NCBI GenBank assembly: GCA_903895595.1
Contig: CAITUP010000091.1
Location: 124,001-188,000, forward strand
Direction of reading: 5' to 3'
DNA from: an uncultured Acetobacteraceae bacterium
GTDB taxonomy: Bacteria > Pseudomonadota > Alphaproteobacteria > Acetobacterales > Acetobacteraceae
Length of the DNA: 64,000 nt
A program made the translations under genes and the position numbers. Below the pieces are notes generated by a model. That model was given only the letters and a program-made list of their open reading frames with translations, ran no database searches and was not told the DNA's origin. Within the stretch, counting starts at the first letter, position 1. The number at the start of each line of letters is the position of its first letter. This document shows, piece by piece, positions 18,454 through 27,670 of the stretch.

Positions 18454-19590
18454 ATGACCGCCACACCGATTCCGTTCCTCGACCTCAAGGCCCAGCAGGC
18501 ACGCATCGCCGCGGACCTGCGCCGCCGGCTGGACGCGGTGCTGGAGCATTGCCAGTTCGTCATGGGCCCGGAGGTCGCGGAGCTTGAAGCGACACTCGCG
18601 AAGTTCTGTGGCGCGAAGCACTGCGTCGCGGTCAGCTCCGGCACCGACGCGCTACAGATCGCGCTGATGGCCGAGGGCGTGGGGCGCGGCGATGCCGTGT
18701 TCCTGCCGGCCTTTACCTATACCGCCACGGCGGAGGTGCCGTTGGTGCTCGGCGCCACGCCGGTGTTCGTGGATGTCGATCCCCGGACCTTCCAGATCGA
18801 TCCGGCACATCTGGAACAGCGCATCGCCGAGGTGCGGGCTGCTGGGTTGTTGAAGCCTCGGGTACTGATCGGGGTCGACCTGTTCGGCCAACCCGCCGAT
18901 TGGCCGGCCTTGTCGGCGATCGCGGCGCGCGAGGGCTTGTTCACGCTCGACGACCTCGCCCAAAGCTTCGGCGGGTCGCTGCACGGCAAGATGCTGGGGT
19001 CGCAGGCGGATGCGACGGCGACGAGCTTCTTTCCGTCCAAACCCCTGGGCGCCTACGGCGACGGCGGCGCGATGTTCACCGAAAGCGACGAACGCGCGGC
19101 CCTGTTCCGCAGCCTGCGCACGCACGGCGAAGGGCCGACCCGCTACGAGGTGCTGCGTACCGGCATGAACGGGCGTTTGGATTCCATGCAGGCGGCGGTG
19201 CTGCTGTCCAAGCTGACCGTATTCCCCGAGGAACTGGCCGCTCGTGAAAAGATCGCGCGGTATTATGATTCGCGGCTTGGCAATGCGGTGACGATCCCGG
19301 CGCGCGTGCCGGACAGCACCAGCGCCTGGGCGATCTACGCGGTGCTGCTGAAAGACGGCGCGACGCGGGACGCGGTGCAGGCGGCGCTGCGGGCCGATGG
19401 GGTGCCGACGGCGATTTATTATCCGCGGCCGCTGCATCTACAGCCGGCGTACCGGGATGCGCACGATGGGGCACCGCTGCCGGTGTCGGAAGATTTGGCG
19501 ACGCGGATCATGGCGCTGCCGATCCATCCCGATCTGGACGATGCGGCGGTGGAGCGGATTTGCGATGCGGTGATCCGGGCGGTTGGTTAG
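18454..19590 (+). CDS. DegT/DnrJ/EryC1/StrS family sugar aminotransferase
   Basis: A PLP-dependent fold type I aminotransferase of 378 residues acting on nucleotide-linked keto sugars. It opens with PFLDLKAQQ, has the SSGTDAL cofactor-binding segment, DDLAQSFGG, and the lysine that forms the PLP Schiff base in FFPSKPLG (K196). DegT-family enzymes such as PglE and WbpE follow a 4,6-dehydratase or 3-ketosugar enzyme in amino-sugar synthesis, matching the gene upstream. I start at the ATG at 18454, preceded by ACGAGGT, rather than the track's TTG at 18436. The exact sugar product cannot be read from the sequence. Confidence 0.9.
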   Translation: MTATPIPFLDLKAQQARIAADLRRRLDAVLEHCQFVMGPEVAELEATLAKFCGAKHCVAVSSGTDALQIALMAEGVGRGDAVFLPAFTYTATAEVPLVLGATPVFVDVDPRTFQIDPAHLEQRIAEVRAAGLLKPRVLIGVDLFGQPADWPALSAIAAREGLFTLDDLAQSFGGSLHGKMLGSQADATATSFFPSKPLGAYGDGGAMFTESDERAALFRSLRTHGEGPTRYEVLRTGMNGRLDSMQAAVLLSKLTVFPEELAAREKIARYYDSRLGNAVTIPARVPDSTSAWAIYAVLLKDGATRDAVQAALRADGVPTAIYYPRPLHLQPAYRDAHDGAPLPVSEDLATRIMALPIHPDLDDAAVERICDAVIRAVG

Positions 19591-19645
19591 GGCCTTCCTC
19601 GCGTTCGATATGCATGTTTTTCCAACGGTACCACGCCGGCCGGCG

Positions 19646-19674
19646 TTGGTCGGGTTAAGCCCGACCATGACGGG
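19646..19674 (-). repeat. REP-like palindrome, single hairpin
   Basis: TTGGTCGGG, spacer TTAAG and CCCGACCATGACGGG form one hairpin of the dispersed family. The left arm is truncated. Confidence 0.75.
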
Positions 19675-19708
19675 CAGCAGTTCTCATTTTGCAATTTTGT
19701 TCCGCATA

Positions 19709-19751
19709 CCCGTCATGGTCGGGCTTGACCCGACCAACTCAGGCCAATGGG
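19709..19751 (-). repeat. REP-like hairpin plus linker, second hairpin missing
   Basis: CCCGTCATGGTCGGG and CCCGACC arms are followed by the linker CTCAGGCCAATGGGG. The second hairpin expected after the linker is absent, so this is a half element. Confidence 0.75.
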
Positions 19752-19800
19752 GTACCGCCAAAAAAAACCTCGCAATTTCAACGCGCCTCAAATCGCCAGA

Positions 19801-19860
19801 GATGGTCGGGTCAGGCCCGACCATGACGGAAAGTGTCGGAAATCCGCCATATACGATCCC
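19801..19860 (-). repeat. REP-like element, 60 bp extended variant
   Basis: One hairpin (GATGGTCGGG / CCCGACCATGAC) is followed by a conserved tail, GGAAAGTGTCGGAAATCCGC, ending at CGATCCC. The same 60 bp variant occurs near 39.4 kb and 39.7 kb, so hairpin plus tail is a distinct subfamily. Confidence 0.8.
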
Positions 19861-20096
19861 GCTGCGACCATGACGGGCATGTGTCATCGGTCGCGCCGGT
19901 TGCTATAAGTGGCTTGCATGTCGGCATGATGTGCAATGCGGTCGGCCACGCCTCATGGGTGTGGCGGCCGGTTACGACCGGATATTCACTCTAAATCCGC
20001 GTTTCGCGGTGTATCGAATAAGACATTTATCCAGAATTCTTAGATTGATTTGGCGAGGGCGCAGATCGATAAACGATCAACTCCACGGAAGCCGAG

Positions 20097-23000
20097 ATGC
20101 CCCTCACGATCTCCACGACCTACGCCAGCCTCGTCAGCCTGACGAGTACGGCGCAAAATCCCACGACGATCACCAATTCCGCGCGGCTGAAAGCGGGCTT
20201 GAAGGTTTCGGTCAACGGCCTGACGGTTACGAACGCTGGCACCGTCGAGCCCAATCCAACGCTGGGATCCGGCGCCGGCATCTACCTCGCCGGCACTAGC
20301 GATATCGTCATCAACCAGAGCGGCGGGACCATCCTCGGCAACCGGGGGATTGTCGGCTCGGGCGCGCCGATTAGCGCATCGGACCTGTCGACCGTCGTCA
20401 ACTTCGGGATCATCGCGGGGAACGCGACCTCTGTTTCCGACGGCATGCTGATGTTCGAAGGGGGCGTTGTCACGAACCAAAGCAGCGGCACGGTCAGCGG
20501 CTTCTACGGCATCGCCTTTTCCGAGCAGGTGCAGCCCGTGCAGCTCCCGGAGATCGTCGTGAACGGCGGACTGATCGCCGGCGATGCGACCAAGGGGGTC
20601 GGGATCGCATTGGGGGGCGGCGGTACGGTCACGAACCGAAGCGGAGGGACCATCAGCGGCCTAAAAGCACTCAGTGCCCAAGGTGGGCCGTCGGGCAACC
20701 CGAGCACCGTCGTAAATGCCGGAATCATTGCAGGTAATGCGTCGAGTACGACCTTCTGGAGCGTGGGGGTGGGGCTTAATGCCGGCGGCTTTATTACCAA
20801 CCAGAGCAGCGGGCGGATCTCCGGCGACCGCGGCATTTACATCGCTGGGGGTACCATCCTCAACGCGGGCAGCATTGTAGGATACTCGTCGGTCAGCATC
20901 AGCTCCAGCAAGCTCGGCATCGCGCTGTACGGGGTGTCGGTCGTAACCAACCAAAGCGGCGGCTATATCGGCGGTGCGATTGCGATTACCGGGGTATCTG
21001 GCACCGAGACGGTCGTGAACGCCGGCACCATCGCGGGGAGCAACGCCACCACCAGCGGCCAGGGCGTTCAGCTCAATGCGGGCACGCTTACCAACCAAAG
21101 CGGCGGCACGATCGAAGGCTTCATCGCGGTCACGGCCTTCGCGGCCGCGACCATCTTCAATGCTGGCAGCATCGCGGGGAATTTAACCGCCGCATCCGGG
21201 CGGGGGATCTACCTGAGCACCACCGGAAGCGTCGCGAACCTGAGCGGCGGCTGGATCGGCGGGAACGACGCGGTTCGGTTCAACAGCACCGCGACTTTCA
21301 CGAACGCCGGAACCATCGCTGGCAATGCCACACTGGGCACGGGCATCGGCCTCTTTTTATTCCGAGGCGGATCTGCAACAAATAAGAGCGGCGCCATCAT
21401 AACCGGCTACCAGGCCGTTGTGTCGTCCTACGCGCCGGTCTTCAATTACGGCACTATCGCGGGGAACACGACCAGGGGTATCGGCGCGCAGGTCGGGGGA
21501 GGGCTGACCAACGAAAGCATCGGCATAATCACGGGTAAAGTGGGGGTAAGCGGGGCCGGACAGGCGATTGTCGCGAACGCCGGATCGATTACAGGGAATA
21601 CGACGAACGGAACCGGTATCGTACTCACGGGGGGTACGGTCACGAATCAACTCTCGGGTTCTGTCAGCGGCTTTACCGGCATTGGCGGCGGGACCAACGT
21701 CGTCGGCGGGGTCGTCGTCGTGAACGCCGGAGATATTACGGGAAGCATGAACGGCGGCTTCGGCATAAATAACGTCTACAATATTACCAATCAAAGCAGC
21801 GGCACGATCGCCGGCTACGATGGCGTCAAGTACGGGAATGTCCTGAACGCCGGCCTCATTACCGGGAACACGGTCGCCGGCGCGGGCGTTGCAATCTCCG
21901 GTCAGCGCGTCACCAACCAGAGCAGTGGCACGATCGCGGGTTTTTACGGCGCCACGCTGTCGGGACAAGGGAGCATCGTGAACGCCGGCCGAATCGCCGG
22001 AAACACGGCCGGCGGCACTGGCATTGTGCTTGGCCATGGCGGACTGGTCACAAACCAAAGCAACGGTTCGATCGACGGCTACAATGGCATCCACGGCTCG
22101 CAATTCTATCGTAATTTTACCTATTACGGATCTCAACACATCACCATCCGTCAGCCGACCATCGCGAACGCCGGGCGCATTACAGCGAACATGACCGCCG
22201 GCACGGGTATTATACTCATTCAAGGTGGCTCGGTCGTCAACCAAAGCGGTGGCTCGATTAGCGGCTTCGTTGGCATCGATGGCGGAAAATTCTCCTACAC
22301 CAGCGCCTCCAGGACCAACGCCATCTACAACTACTCCAGCCACAGCTACACTTACGTCTTCTACCCGGGCACGCTCGTTGTCTTGCGGCCGAGCCTAACG
22401 AACGCGGGTTCCATCATCGGGAACATGACTACCGGAACTGGCGTTGTTCTCACCGGCGGTGGCACGATCGTCAACCAAAGCGGCGGGCTGATCGCCGGCT
22501 ATAGGGGGATCGCCGCCAGCGGCGGTCCCACGACCGTCGTGAATGCCGGCAGCATCGCCGGAGCGTCCAGCGCGATCGCACTTACCGGCGGTTACGCGAA
22601 TCGCTTGATCAGGTCTCCGGGCGCCGCGATCGCCGGGACCGTGTCGGGCGGCAACACCTTCGGTTCGACCGTCCAAAGCACGCTGGAGCTCGTTTCCGCC
22701 GCGTCCGCCGGCAGCATTTCCGGTCTCGGCACGCGGTATATCGATTTCGCGCAAACAACCATCGACTCCGGCGCCACCTGGAGCTTCACGGGGACCAACC
22801 TACTCGGCGCCGGCTATACACTGACCAACGCCGGGACCCTGATCAACACCGGGACGCTGACGTTGTTCGATGCGACCCTGACAGGGGGCGGCATTGTCAA
22901 CAACGGTGGCATTATCCTCGACCCCAGCACGATGGTCGTCGCCAGCCTCACCGGCACCGGCAGCGTCACCATCGCCTCCGGCAGCACGCTGGAGGTGCAG

Positions 23001-24233
23001 GGGACCGTATCGTCTGGTGAAACGATCGTGTTTGGCGGCGCCGGAGCATATTTGCATATCGACACGCCCAGCAGTTTCGCCGGCCGCATACTCGATTTCG
23101 CGGGATCGGAAACGATCGACCTGAAAGGCGTGTCGCCGGGATCGGTGTCCTACACAATCGGGTCCGGTGTGCTGCAGGAAGGCGGCGGCACTATCGCACT
23201 ATCGACGACACCGGAAGTCCCGCTGTCCGCCACGGCCAGCGCCGACGGCAGCAGTGTCGCGACGCTCTGCTTTTGTGTGGATACATATATTCGCACCCCG
23301 TACGGCGACCGGCGGGTTCAGGACCTGCAGGTTGGCGACATCGTCAGCACCTTCGGTGGCGGTGTTCGTCCCATCGTCTGGATCGGCCTCGGCAAGGTGC
23401 TGGCGACCCCCGGTCGGCGTGGCGCCGCGACACCGGCGATCGTGCGCAAAGGCGCGCTCGCCCCCAACGTGCCGGGGCGGGATCTGCATTTGACCAAGGG
23501 CCATGCGCTTTATCTCGACGATGTTCTGATACCGGTGGAGTTTCTGATCAACCACCGTTCCATCGTTTGGGACGATCGTGCACGGGAAGTGGAACTTTAC
23601 CATATCGAACTCGATGCCCACGACGTACTGATCGCCGACGGCGCACCGGCCGAAAGCTACCGCGACGACGGCAATCGATGGTTATTCCGGAATTCCAACA
23701 GCGGCTGGAACCTGCCGCCGCTGACACATTTTGCCCCTGTCCTGACTGGCGGCCCTGTCGTGGACGCCGCTTGGCGCCGTATTCTGGACCGGGCGGGCCC
23801 GCGCCCGGGGCTACCGCTGACCGAGGACCCCGATCTGCATCTGTCGGTCAATGGAAGACGGATCGACGCGGTCTCCTGCGCGGCGGGCGCTTACGCTTTC
23901 GAACTTCCAACCGGGGTATCGGAGGTGCGCATCGTATCCCGAGCCGGCAGTCCCGCCGAACTCGGGCTGGCCCGCGATCCTCGCCGGCTTGGTGTCGCGT
24001 TACGCTGGATGGTGCTGCGCCAAGGGACCATCACCCGATCGTTGGATATCGCAAGCGAGTTGCTGCACCAGGGCGTTCATGCGTTCGAAGCCGACAACAA
24101 ATTCCGTTGGACGGACGGGGACGCGCTATTACCGGCAGGATGGTTTGCCGGATTGAGCGGGGCATTTTCACTCGCCCTGCGCATAACGGCGATGGCAAAT
24201 TACCCGCTTGAGGGGACGCGCATCGCGGCTTGA
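20097..24233 (+). CDS. beta-repeat surface protein with C-terminal Hint (Hint_2) domain, 1378 aa
   Basis: About 15 repeats of roughly 45-60 residues fill residues 55-840. The core is NAGTIAGN...GTGIxLxGG then TNQSSGTIxG, which suggests a right-handed beta-helix. A Hint module starts at C1058 (CFCVDTYIRTPYGDRRVQDL), where the cysteine aligns with the intein/hedgehog nucleophile; LTKGHALY gives the TxxH-type block. About 180 residues follow. No Sec signal peptide is visible. Units 13 and 14 carry aromatic-rich inserts. Hint domains in other proteins cleave or splice the chain autocatalytically; here that is inferred. GGAAG precedes the ATG. Base composition looks somewhat less GC-rich than its neighbours. 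Likely a surface or shed protein. Confidence 0.85.
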   Translation: MPLTISTTYASLVSLTSTAQNPTTITNSARLKAGLKVSVNGLTVTNAGTVEPNPTLGSGAGIYLAGTSDIVINQSGGTILGNRGIVGSGAPISASDLSTVVNFGIIAGNATSVSDGMLMFEGGVVTNQSSGTVSGFYGIAFSEQVQPVQLPEIVVNGGLIAGDATKGVGIALGGGGTVTNRSGGTISGLKALSAQGGPSGNPSTVVNAGIIAGNASSTTFWSVGVGLNAGGFITNQSSGRISGDRGIYIAGGTILNAGSIVGYSSVSISSSKLGIALYGVSVVTNQSGGYIGGAIAITGVSGTETVVNAGTIAGSNATTSGQGVQLNAGTLTNQSGGTIEGFIAVTAFAAATIFNAGSIAGNLTAASGRGIYLSTTGSVANLSGGWIGGNDAVRFNSTATFTNAGTIAGNATLGTGIGLFLFRGGSATNKSGAIITGYQAVVSSYAPVFNYGTIAGNTTRGIGAQVGGGLTNESIGIITGKVGVSGAGQAIVANAGSITGNTTNGTGIVLTGGTVTNQLSGSVSGFTGIGGGTNVVGGVVVVNAGDITGSMNGGFGINNVYNITNQSSGTIAGYDGVKYGNVLNAGLITGNTVAGAGVAISGQRVTNQSSGTIAGFYGATLSGQGSIVNAGRIAGNTAGGTGIVLGHGGLVTNQSNGSIDGYNGIHGSQFYRNFTYYGSQHITIRQPTIANAGRITANMTAGTGIILIQGGSVVNQSGGSISGFVGIDGGKFSYTSASRTNAIYNYSSHSYTYVFYPGTLVVLRPSLTNAGSIIGNMTTGTGVVLTGGGTIVNQSGGLIAGYRGIAASGGPTTVVNAGSIAGASSAIALTGGYANRLIRSPGAAIAGTVSGGNTFGSTVQSTLELVSAASAGSISGLGTRYIDFAQTTIDSGATWSFTGTNLLGAGYTLTNAGTLINTGTLTLFDATLTGGGIVNNGGIILDPSTMVVASLTGTGSVTIASGSTLEVQGTVSSGETIVFGGAGAYLHIDTPSSFAGRILDFAGSETIDLKGVSPGSVSYTIGSGVLQEGGGTIALSTTPEVPLSATASADGSSVATLCFCVDTYIRTPYGDRRVQDLQVGDIVSTFGGGVRPIVWIGLGKVLATPGRRGAATPAIVRKGALAPNVPGRDLHLTKGHALYLDDVLIPVEFLINHRSIVWDDRAREVELYHIELDAHDVLIADGAPAESYRDDGNRWLFRNSNSGWNLPPLTHFAPVLTGGPVVDAAWRRILDRAGPRPGLPLTEDPDLHLSVNGRRIDAVSCAAGAYAFELPTGVSEVRIVSRAGSPAELGLARDPRRLGVALRWMVLRQGTITRSLDIASELLHQGVHAFEADNKFRWTDGDALLPAGWFAGLSGAFSLALRITAMANYPLEGTRIAA

Positions 24234-24307
24234 CCGCTCGGCGTTGCTCCGCATCTGCCGATCCGGACGATGCTGCAGTGCGGACCGTCGGGTAGGGCGT
24301 GCGCCGC

Positions 24308-25156
24308 TCATCCCCGCGGGTCCAACGCATCCCGCAGCCCATCCCCCACCAGATTGAACGACAGCACGCACAGAAAAATCGCCAGGCCCGGAAACACCGC
24401 CAGCCACGGCGCCTGAGTCAAAAACCGCTGCGCCGCGTTCAGCATCGATCCCCAGGACGGATCCGGCGGCTGCTGGCCCAGGCCGAGGAACGACAGCGAC
24501 GCCTCGGCGATAATCGCGGCGGCGATGGCGAGCGTCGCCTGCACCAGCACCGGCGGCACGATATTCGGCAGGATGTGAAACACCGCCACCCGCCAGGGCG
24601 GATTGCCGATGGCGCGTGCGGCTTCCACATATTCCAGCGCCGCTGCCTCCAACGTCGCGGCGCGTGCCACCCGCATGAAACGGGGCGCGGTGGAAATGCC
24701 GATGGCGATCATGGCGTTGGTCAGATTCGGCCCGAGGATCGCCGCCAGTGCGATGGCCATGATCAGAAACGGGCACGCCAATACCGCGTCCACGATGCGG
24801 CTGAGCACGGCGTCGATCCAGCCGCGCGCGAACCCGGCCAGCAGCCCCGTCGGCAACCCGATCCCCGCCGCGATCGCGACCGCGACGGCGCCGGCCAACA
24901 AGCTGGCGCGCGCGCCGAAAATCACGCGGGACAGCACGTCGCGGCCGTTCTCGTCGGTGCCCATCCAATGCGCGAACGAGGGCGCTTTGCGGATCGCCGA
25001 CCAGGATGTCGCGGTTGGATCGTAAGGTGCCAGCAACGGTGCGAACACGGCTGCCAGAACGAACAGGACGATGACGATCAGGGCCGCAACGGCGACGCGG
25101 CGTTCGAGGAAGCGGGCCAACGCCTCATACCGAGGGCCTATGGCGCGGTCAGCCAT
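24308..25156 (-). CDS. peptide/nickel-type ABC transporter permease (DppC-like)
   Basis: An inner-membrane permease of 282 residues in the DppC/OppC family. A first membrane segment (VAVAALIVIVLFVLAAVFAPLLA) is followed by YDPTATSW, HWMGTDENGRDVLSR and the cytoplasmic loop EAARAIGNPPWRVAVFHILPN, which contacts the ATPase. I place the start at 25156, not 25180, because AAGG precedes that ATG and it overlaps the upstream permease stop by 8 bases (ATGGCTGA), implying translational coupling. It forms an operon with the DppB-like and substrate-binding genes. No ATPase gene is adjacent. Confidence 0.9.
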   Translation of the reverse strand: MADRAIGPRYEALARFLERRVAVAALIVIVLFVLAAVFAPLLAPYDPTATSWSAIRKAPSFAHWMGTDENGRDVLSRVIFGARASLLAGAVAVAIAAGIGLPTGLLAGFARGWIDAVLSRIVDAVLACPFLIMAIALAAILGPNLTNAMIAIGISTAPRFMRVARAATLEAAALEYVEAARAIGNPPWRVAVFHILPNIVPPVLVQATLAIAAAIIAEASLSFLGLGQQPPDPSWGSMLNAAQRFLTQAPWLAVFPGLAIFLCVLSFNLVGDGLRDALDPRG

Positions 25157-26096
25157 CGCGTAGCCTTGGGTTAATGACAACGTAGAGAATATCGGCCAGT
25201 AAATTCAGCATCACCGTCAAAAACGCGGTGACCAGCACGACCCCTTGCACCACCGGGTAATCGCGGTTGAACACCGCATCGACAATCATCTTCCCAAACC
25301 CCGGAATGCTGAACACCTGCTCGGTCAGCACCGCGCCCGAAAGCAGCGTGCCGAGTTCCAGCGCCCCCAGCGTCACCACCGGCAGCAGCGCATTCCGCAG
25401 CGCATGGTCCACGATCACATGCATTTCCGACAGGCCCTTCGCCCGAGCGGTGCGCACGAAATCCTGGCTCATCGCCGTGAGCATGGCGCTGCGGGTGTGG
25501 CGCATCAGGATGGCCGCGATGGCGTTACCCAGCACGAAGGCCGGCATGATCGTGGTGGCCAAGGACTGCCGCCAATCCTCCGACGGTGGCACGAACCCCG
25601 ACGGCGGCAGCCAGCCCAGGTTCACGGACAGCAGCAGAATCAGCATGATCCCCAGCCAAAAATTAGGGGTGGACAGGCCGGCGAGCGCGGTGGCGGTGGC
25701 GGCGTAGTCCCAGACCTTGCCGCGGCACACCGCCGCGACGATCCCTGTCGGCACCCCGATCAACACGGCGATAACGAACGCCATGCCGCCGACCTGCAAC
25801 GTCACGGGCAGTTTCTGTCCGATCAGCTTGGCGATGGGTTCGCGCGTGTGCCAGGAAATCCCGAAATCGCCGCGTGCGATCTGCCCGATCCAATGCAGAT
25901 ATTGAACCGGCAGCGGCCGATCCAGCCACAGCTCCGCCCGTATCTGCGCCAGAACGACGGGGTCGCCGCGTTCCTCTCCCGCCAGGACGATGGCGGGGTC
26001 GCCGGGCATCAGATGTTGCAGGCAGAACACCAGAAGACTGACCAGCAGCAGAGTCGGAACGACCTGCGCGATCCGCGCCAGGAGCTGGGCGTTCAT
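25149..26096 (-). CDS. peptide/nickel-type ABC transporter permease (DppB-like)
   Basis: A 315-residue inner-membrane permease with the DppB N-terminal signature (LLARIAQVVPTLLLVSLLVF, LMPGDPA), then several membrane segments. The ATPase-contact loop is FVRTARAKGLSEMHVIVDHAL. It ends VINPRLRDG, as this family usually does. It lies 10 bases after the substrate-binding gene and overlaps the DppC-like gene by 8 bases. Substrate class is inferred from the family only: small peptides or related solutes. Confidence 0.9.
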   Translation of the reverse strand: MNAQLLARIAQVVPTLLLVSLLVFCLQHLMPGDPAIVLAGEERGDPVVLAQIRAELWLDRPLPVQYLHWIGQIARGDFGISWHTREPIAKLIGQKLPVTLQVGGMAFVIAVLIGVPTGIVAAVCRGKVWDYAATATALAGLSTPNFWLGIMLILLLSVNLGWLPPSGFVPPSEDWRQSLATTIMPAFVLGNAIAAILMRHTRSAMLTAMSQDFVRTARAKGLSEMHVIVDHALRNALLPVVTLGALELGTLLSGAVLTEQVFSIPGFGKMIVDAVFNRDYPVVQGVVLVTAFLTVMLNLLADILYVVINPRLRDG

Positions 26097-26106
26097 CCGG
26101 CGGCGC

Positions 26107-27609
26107 CTATTTCGCCAGCGCCATGCCTTGCAGCCGGATCATGCCGTCGGGCACCGATTTGAAACCGGACAGTTTCGCCGACATCCCCACGATATTGACC
26201 GGGGTGAACAGGTACAGCAGCGGCAGATCGGCCCGTTCCTGCTGCCACAGTTTCGCGTACAACGCCCGCCGAGCCGCCACATCCGAAAGCGTACGCGCCT
26301 GATCCAGCATCGCATCGACGGTGGCATTGGAATAACGGGCATCGTTTTGCTGCGTGCCGGTGTGCAGGAACCCGTAAAGATTCCCATCGGCGTCGGCGCG
26401 CCCGGACCATCCGATCAGCCAGCTCTCGAAATTGCCTTGCGAGCCGGCGGCGAGGGACGATGCGAATTCGATCAGGTTGATCTTCAGATCGAACCCGGCC
26501 TCGCGCACCATCGCCTGGATCACCTCCGCTTCCTGCGTCGGACCGGCGGTGGTCGGAACGTTGATGTTGACGACAATCGGCGTCGGCACGCCGGCCTGCT
26601 TGATCAGCGCCTTGGCGCGCGCCAAATCGCGCGGCGGCGGCGGGATTTCGGCGACGTAGAACGGCGATGCCGGAGAAATCGCCTGCGCGTTCGGCTGATA
26701 CATCCCGGCATAGACGACCTCCACCAGCGCCTGGCGGTCGATCGCGGCCTCGAACGCCTGGCGCAGCAGGGCGTTTTGGTTGATCGGGGCTTTGGAGCGG
26801 TCGCCGTGATCGATGTTGAAGGTGATGCCCTCGTAGCCCAGCCCGGGCGATGTCACCAACCGCAGCTTCGCATCGGCCTTCACCGCGGCCACGTCGGTCG
26901 GCAACACGCGTTCGGCGAGGTCGATGGCACCGGCGCGCAAGTTCGCCATCAGCACCGCGCTGTCGGGCATCGGGCGATAGACGATTTTGTCGAAATGCAC
27001 GTTCGCCGCGTCCCAATATCCCGGGAAACGGTCCAGCACGATACGGTCCTGCGCCACGCGTTCGTTGAACATGAAGGGCCCCGAGCAGATCGGGTGCTGG
27101 GCGAAATCCTTGCCGGCGGCCTCGGTTGCTTTCGGCGGCAGCATCATGCCGGCGCGATCCGTCAGCTGCGCCAGCAAAGGGGAGGTCGGGGCTTTCAGCA
27201 CGATCCGCACGGTGGCGGGATCGACGATCTCCACCCGGTCGATGGTGCCGATTTCGCCGCGCCGGAAACTGCCTTGCATCGTCAGGTGGCGCTCCAGCGT
27301 GTATTTCACCGCCGTGGCGTCGAACGGTTCGCCGTTATGGAATGTCACGCCCTGGCGGAGATGCAGTACCAGCGTGACCGGATCGGCCCATTCGTAGCCG
27401 GTGGCGAGTTGGGGCACGATCTCCAGCTTTTCGTTCAGGTCGAACAGCTTGTCGCACAGACCGGCGAAGACGATGCGGCCGACATAGGAACGCGCCAGGG
27501 TCGGATCGAGGCCGTCGGCGTCCTCCCGCAGCGCGATGCGCAGGGTTTGCGCCTGCGCGGCGGACACAAGGGCCATGAAACAGGTGGCGGCGAGCAGCAA
27601 ACGGCGCAT
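26107..27609 (-). CDS. ABC transporter substrate-binding protein, family 5 (DppA-like)
   Basis: A 500-residue periplasmic protein with a clear Sec signal peptide (MRRLLLAATCFMALVSAAQA, cleavage before QTLRIAL). The family-5 body shows LDPTLARSYVGRIVF near the N terminus, VTFHNGEPFDATAVKYTLER and FMFNERVAQDRIVLDRFPGYW. It binds the solute handed to the DppB/DppC-like permeases encoded downstream. AGGAG precedes the ATG. The actual ligand cannot be told from the sequence. Confidence 0.93.
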   Translation of the reverse strand: MRRLLLAATCFMALVSAAQAQTLRIALREDADGLDPTLARSYVGRIVFAGLCDKLFDLNEKLEIVPQLATGYEWADPVTLVLHLRQGVTFHNGEPFDATAVKYTLERHLTMQGSFRRGEIGTIDRVEIVDPATVRIVLKAPTSPLLAQLTDRAGMMLPPKATEAAGKDFAQHPICSGPFMFNERVAQDRIVLDRFPGYWDAANVHFDKIVYRPMPDSAVLMANLRAGAIDLAERVLPTDVAAVKADAKLRLVTSPGLGYEGITFNIDHGDRSKAPINQNALLRQAFEAAIDRQALVEVVYAGMYQPNAQAISPASPFYVAEIPPPPRDLARAKALIKQAGVPTPIVVNINVPTTAGPTQEAEVIQAMVREAGFDLKINLIEFASSLAAGSQGNFESWLIGWSGRADADGNLYGFLHTGTQQNDARYSNATVDAMLDQARTLSDVAARRALYAKLWQQERADLPLLYLFTPVNIVGMSAKLSGFKSVPDGMIRLQGMALAK

Positions 27610-27670
27610 ACGGGGACTCCTGGGGCGAGGCCGCAGTCTGGCAACTCTGTCCGCCGCGGTGCAAGGCGAA

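Larger units (their letters stand above)
19591..20096. other. 506 bp intergenic region with three REP-like copies
   Basis: No gene is supported here. It contains three copies of the REP-like palindrome (separate entries) and a fourth fragment (GACCATGACGGGC near 19865). The last 150 bases before the Hint-protein gene are AT-richer and probably hold its promoter. GGAAG lies five bases before the ATG at 20097. Confidence 0.6.
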
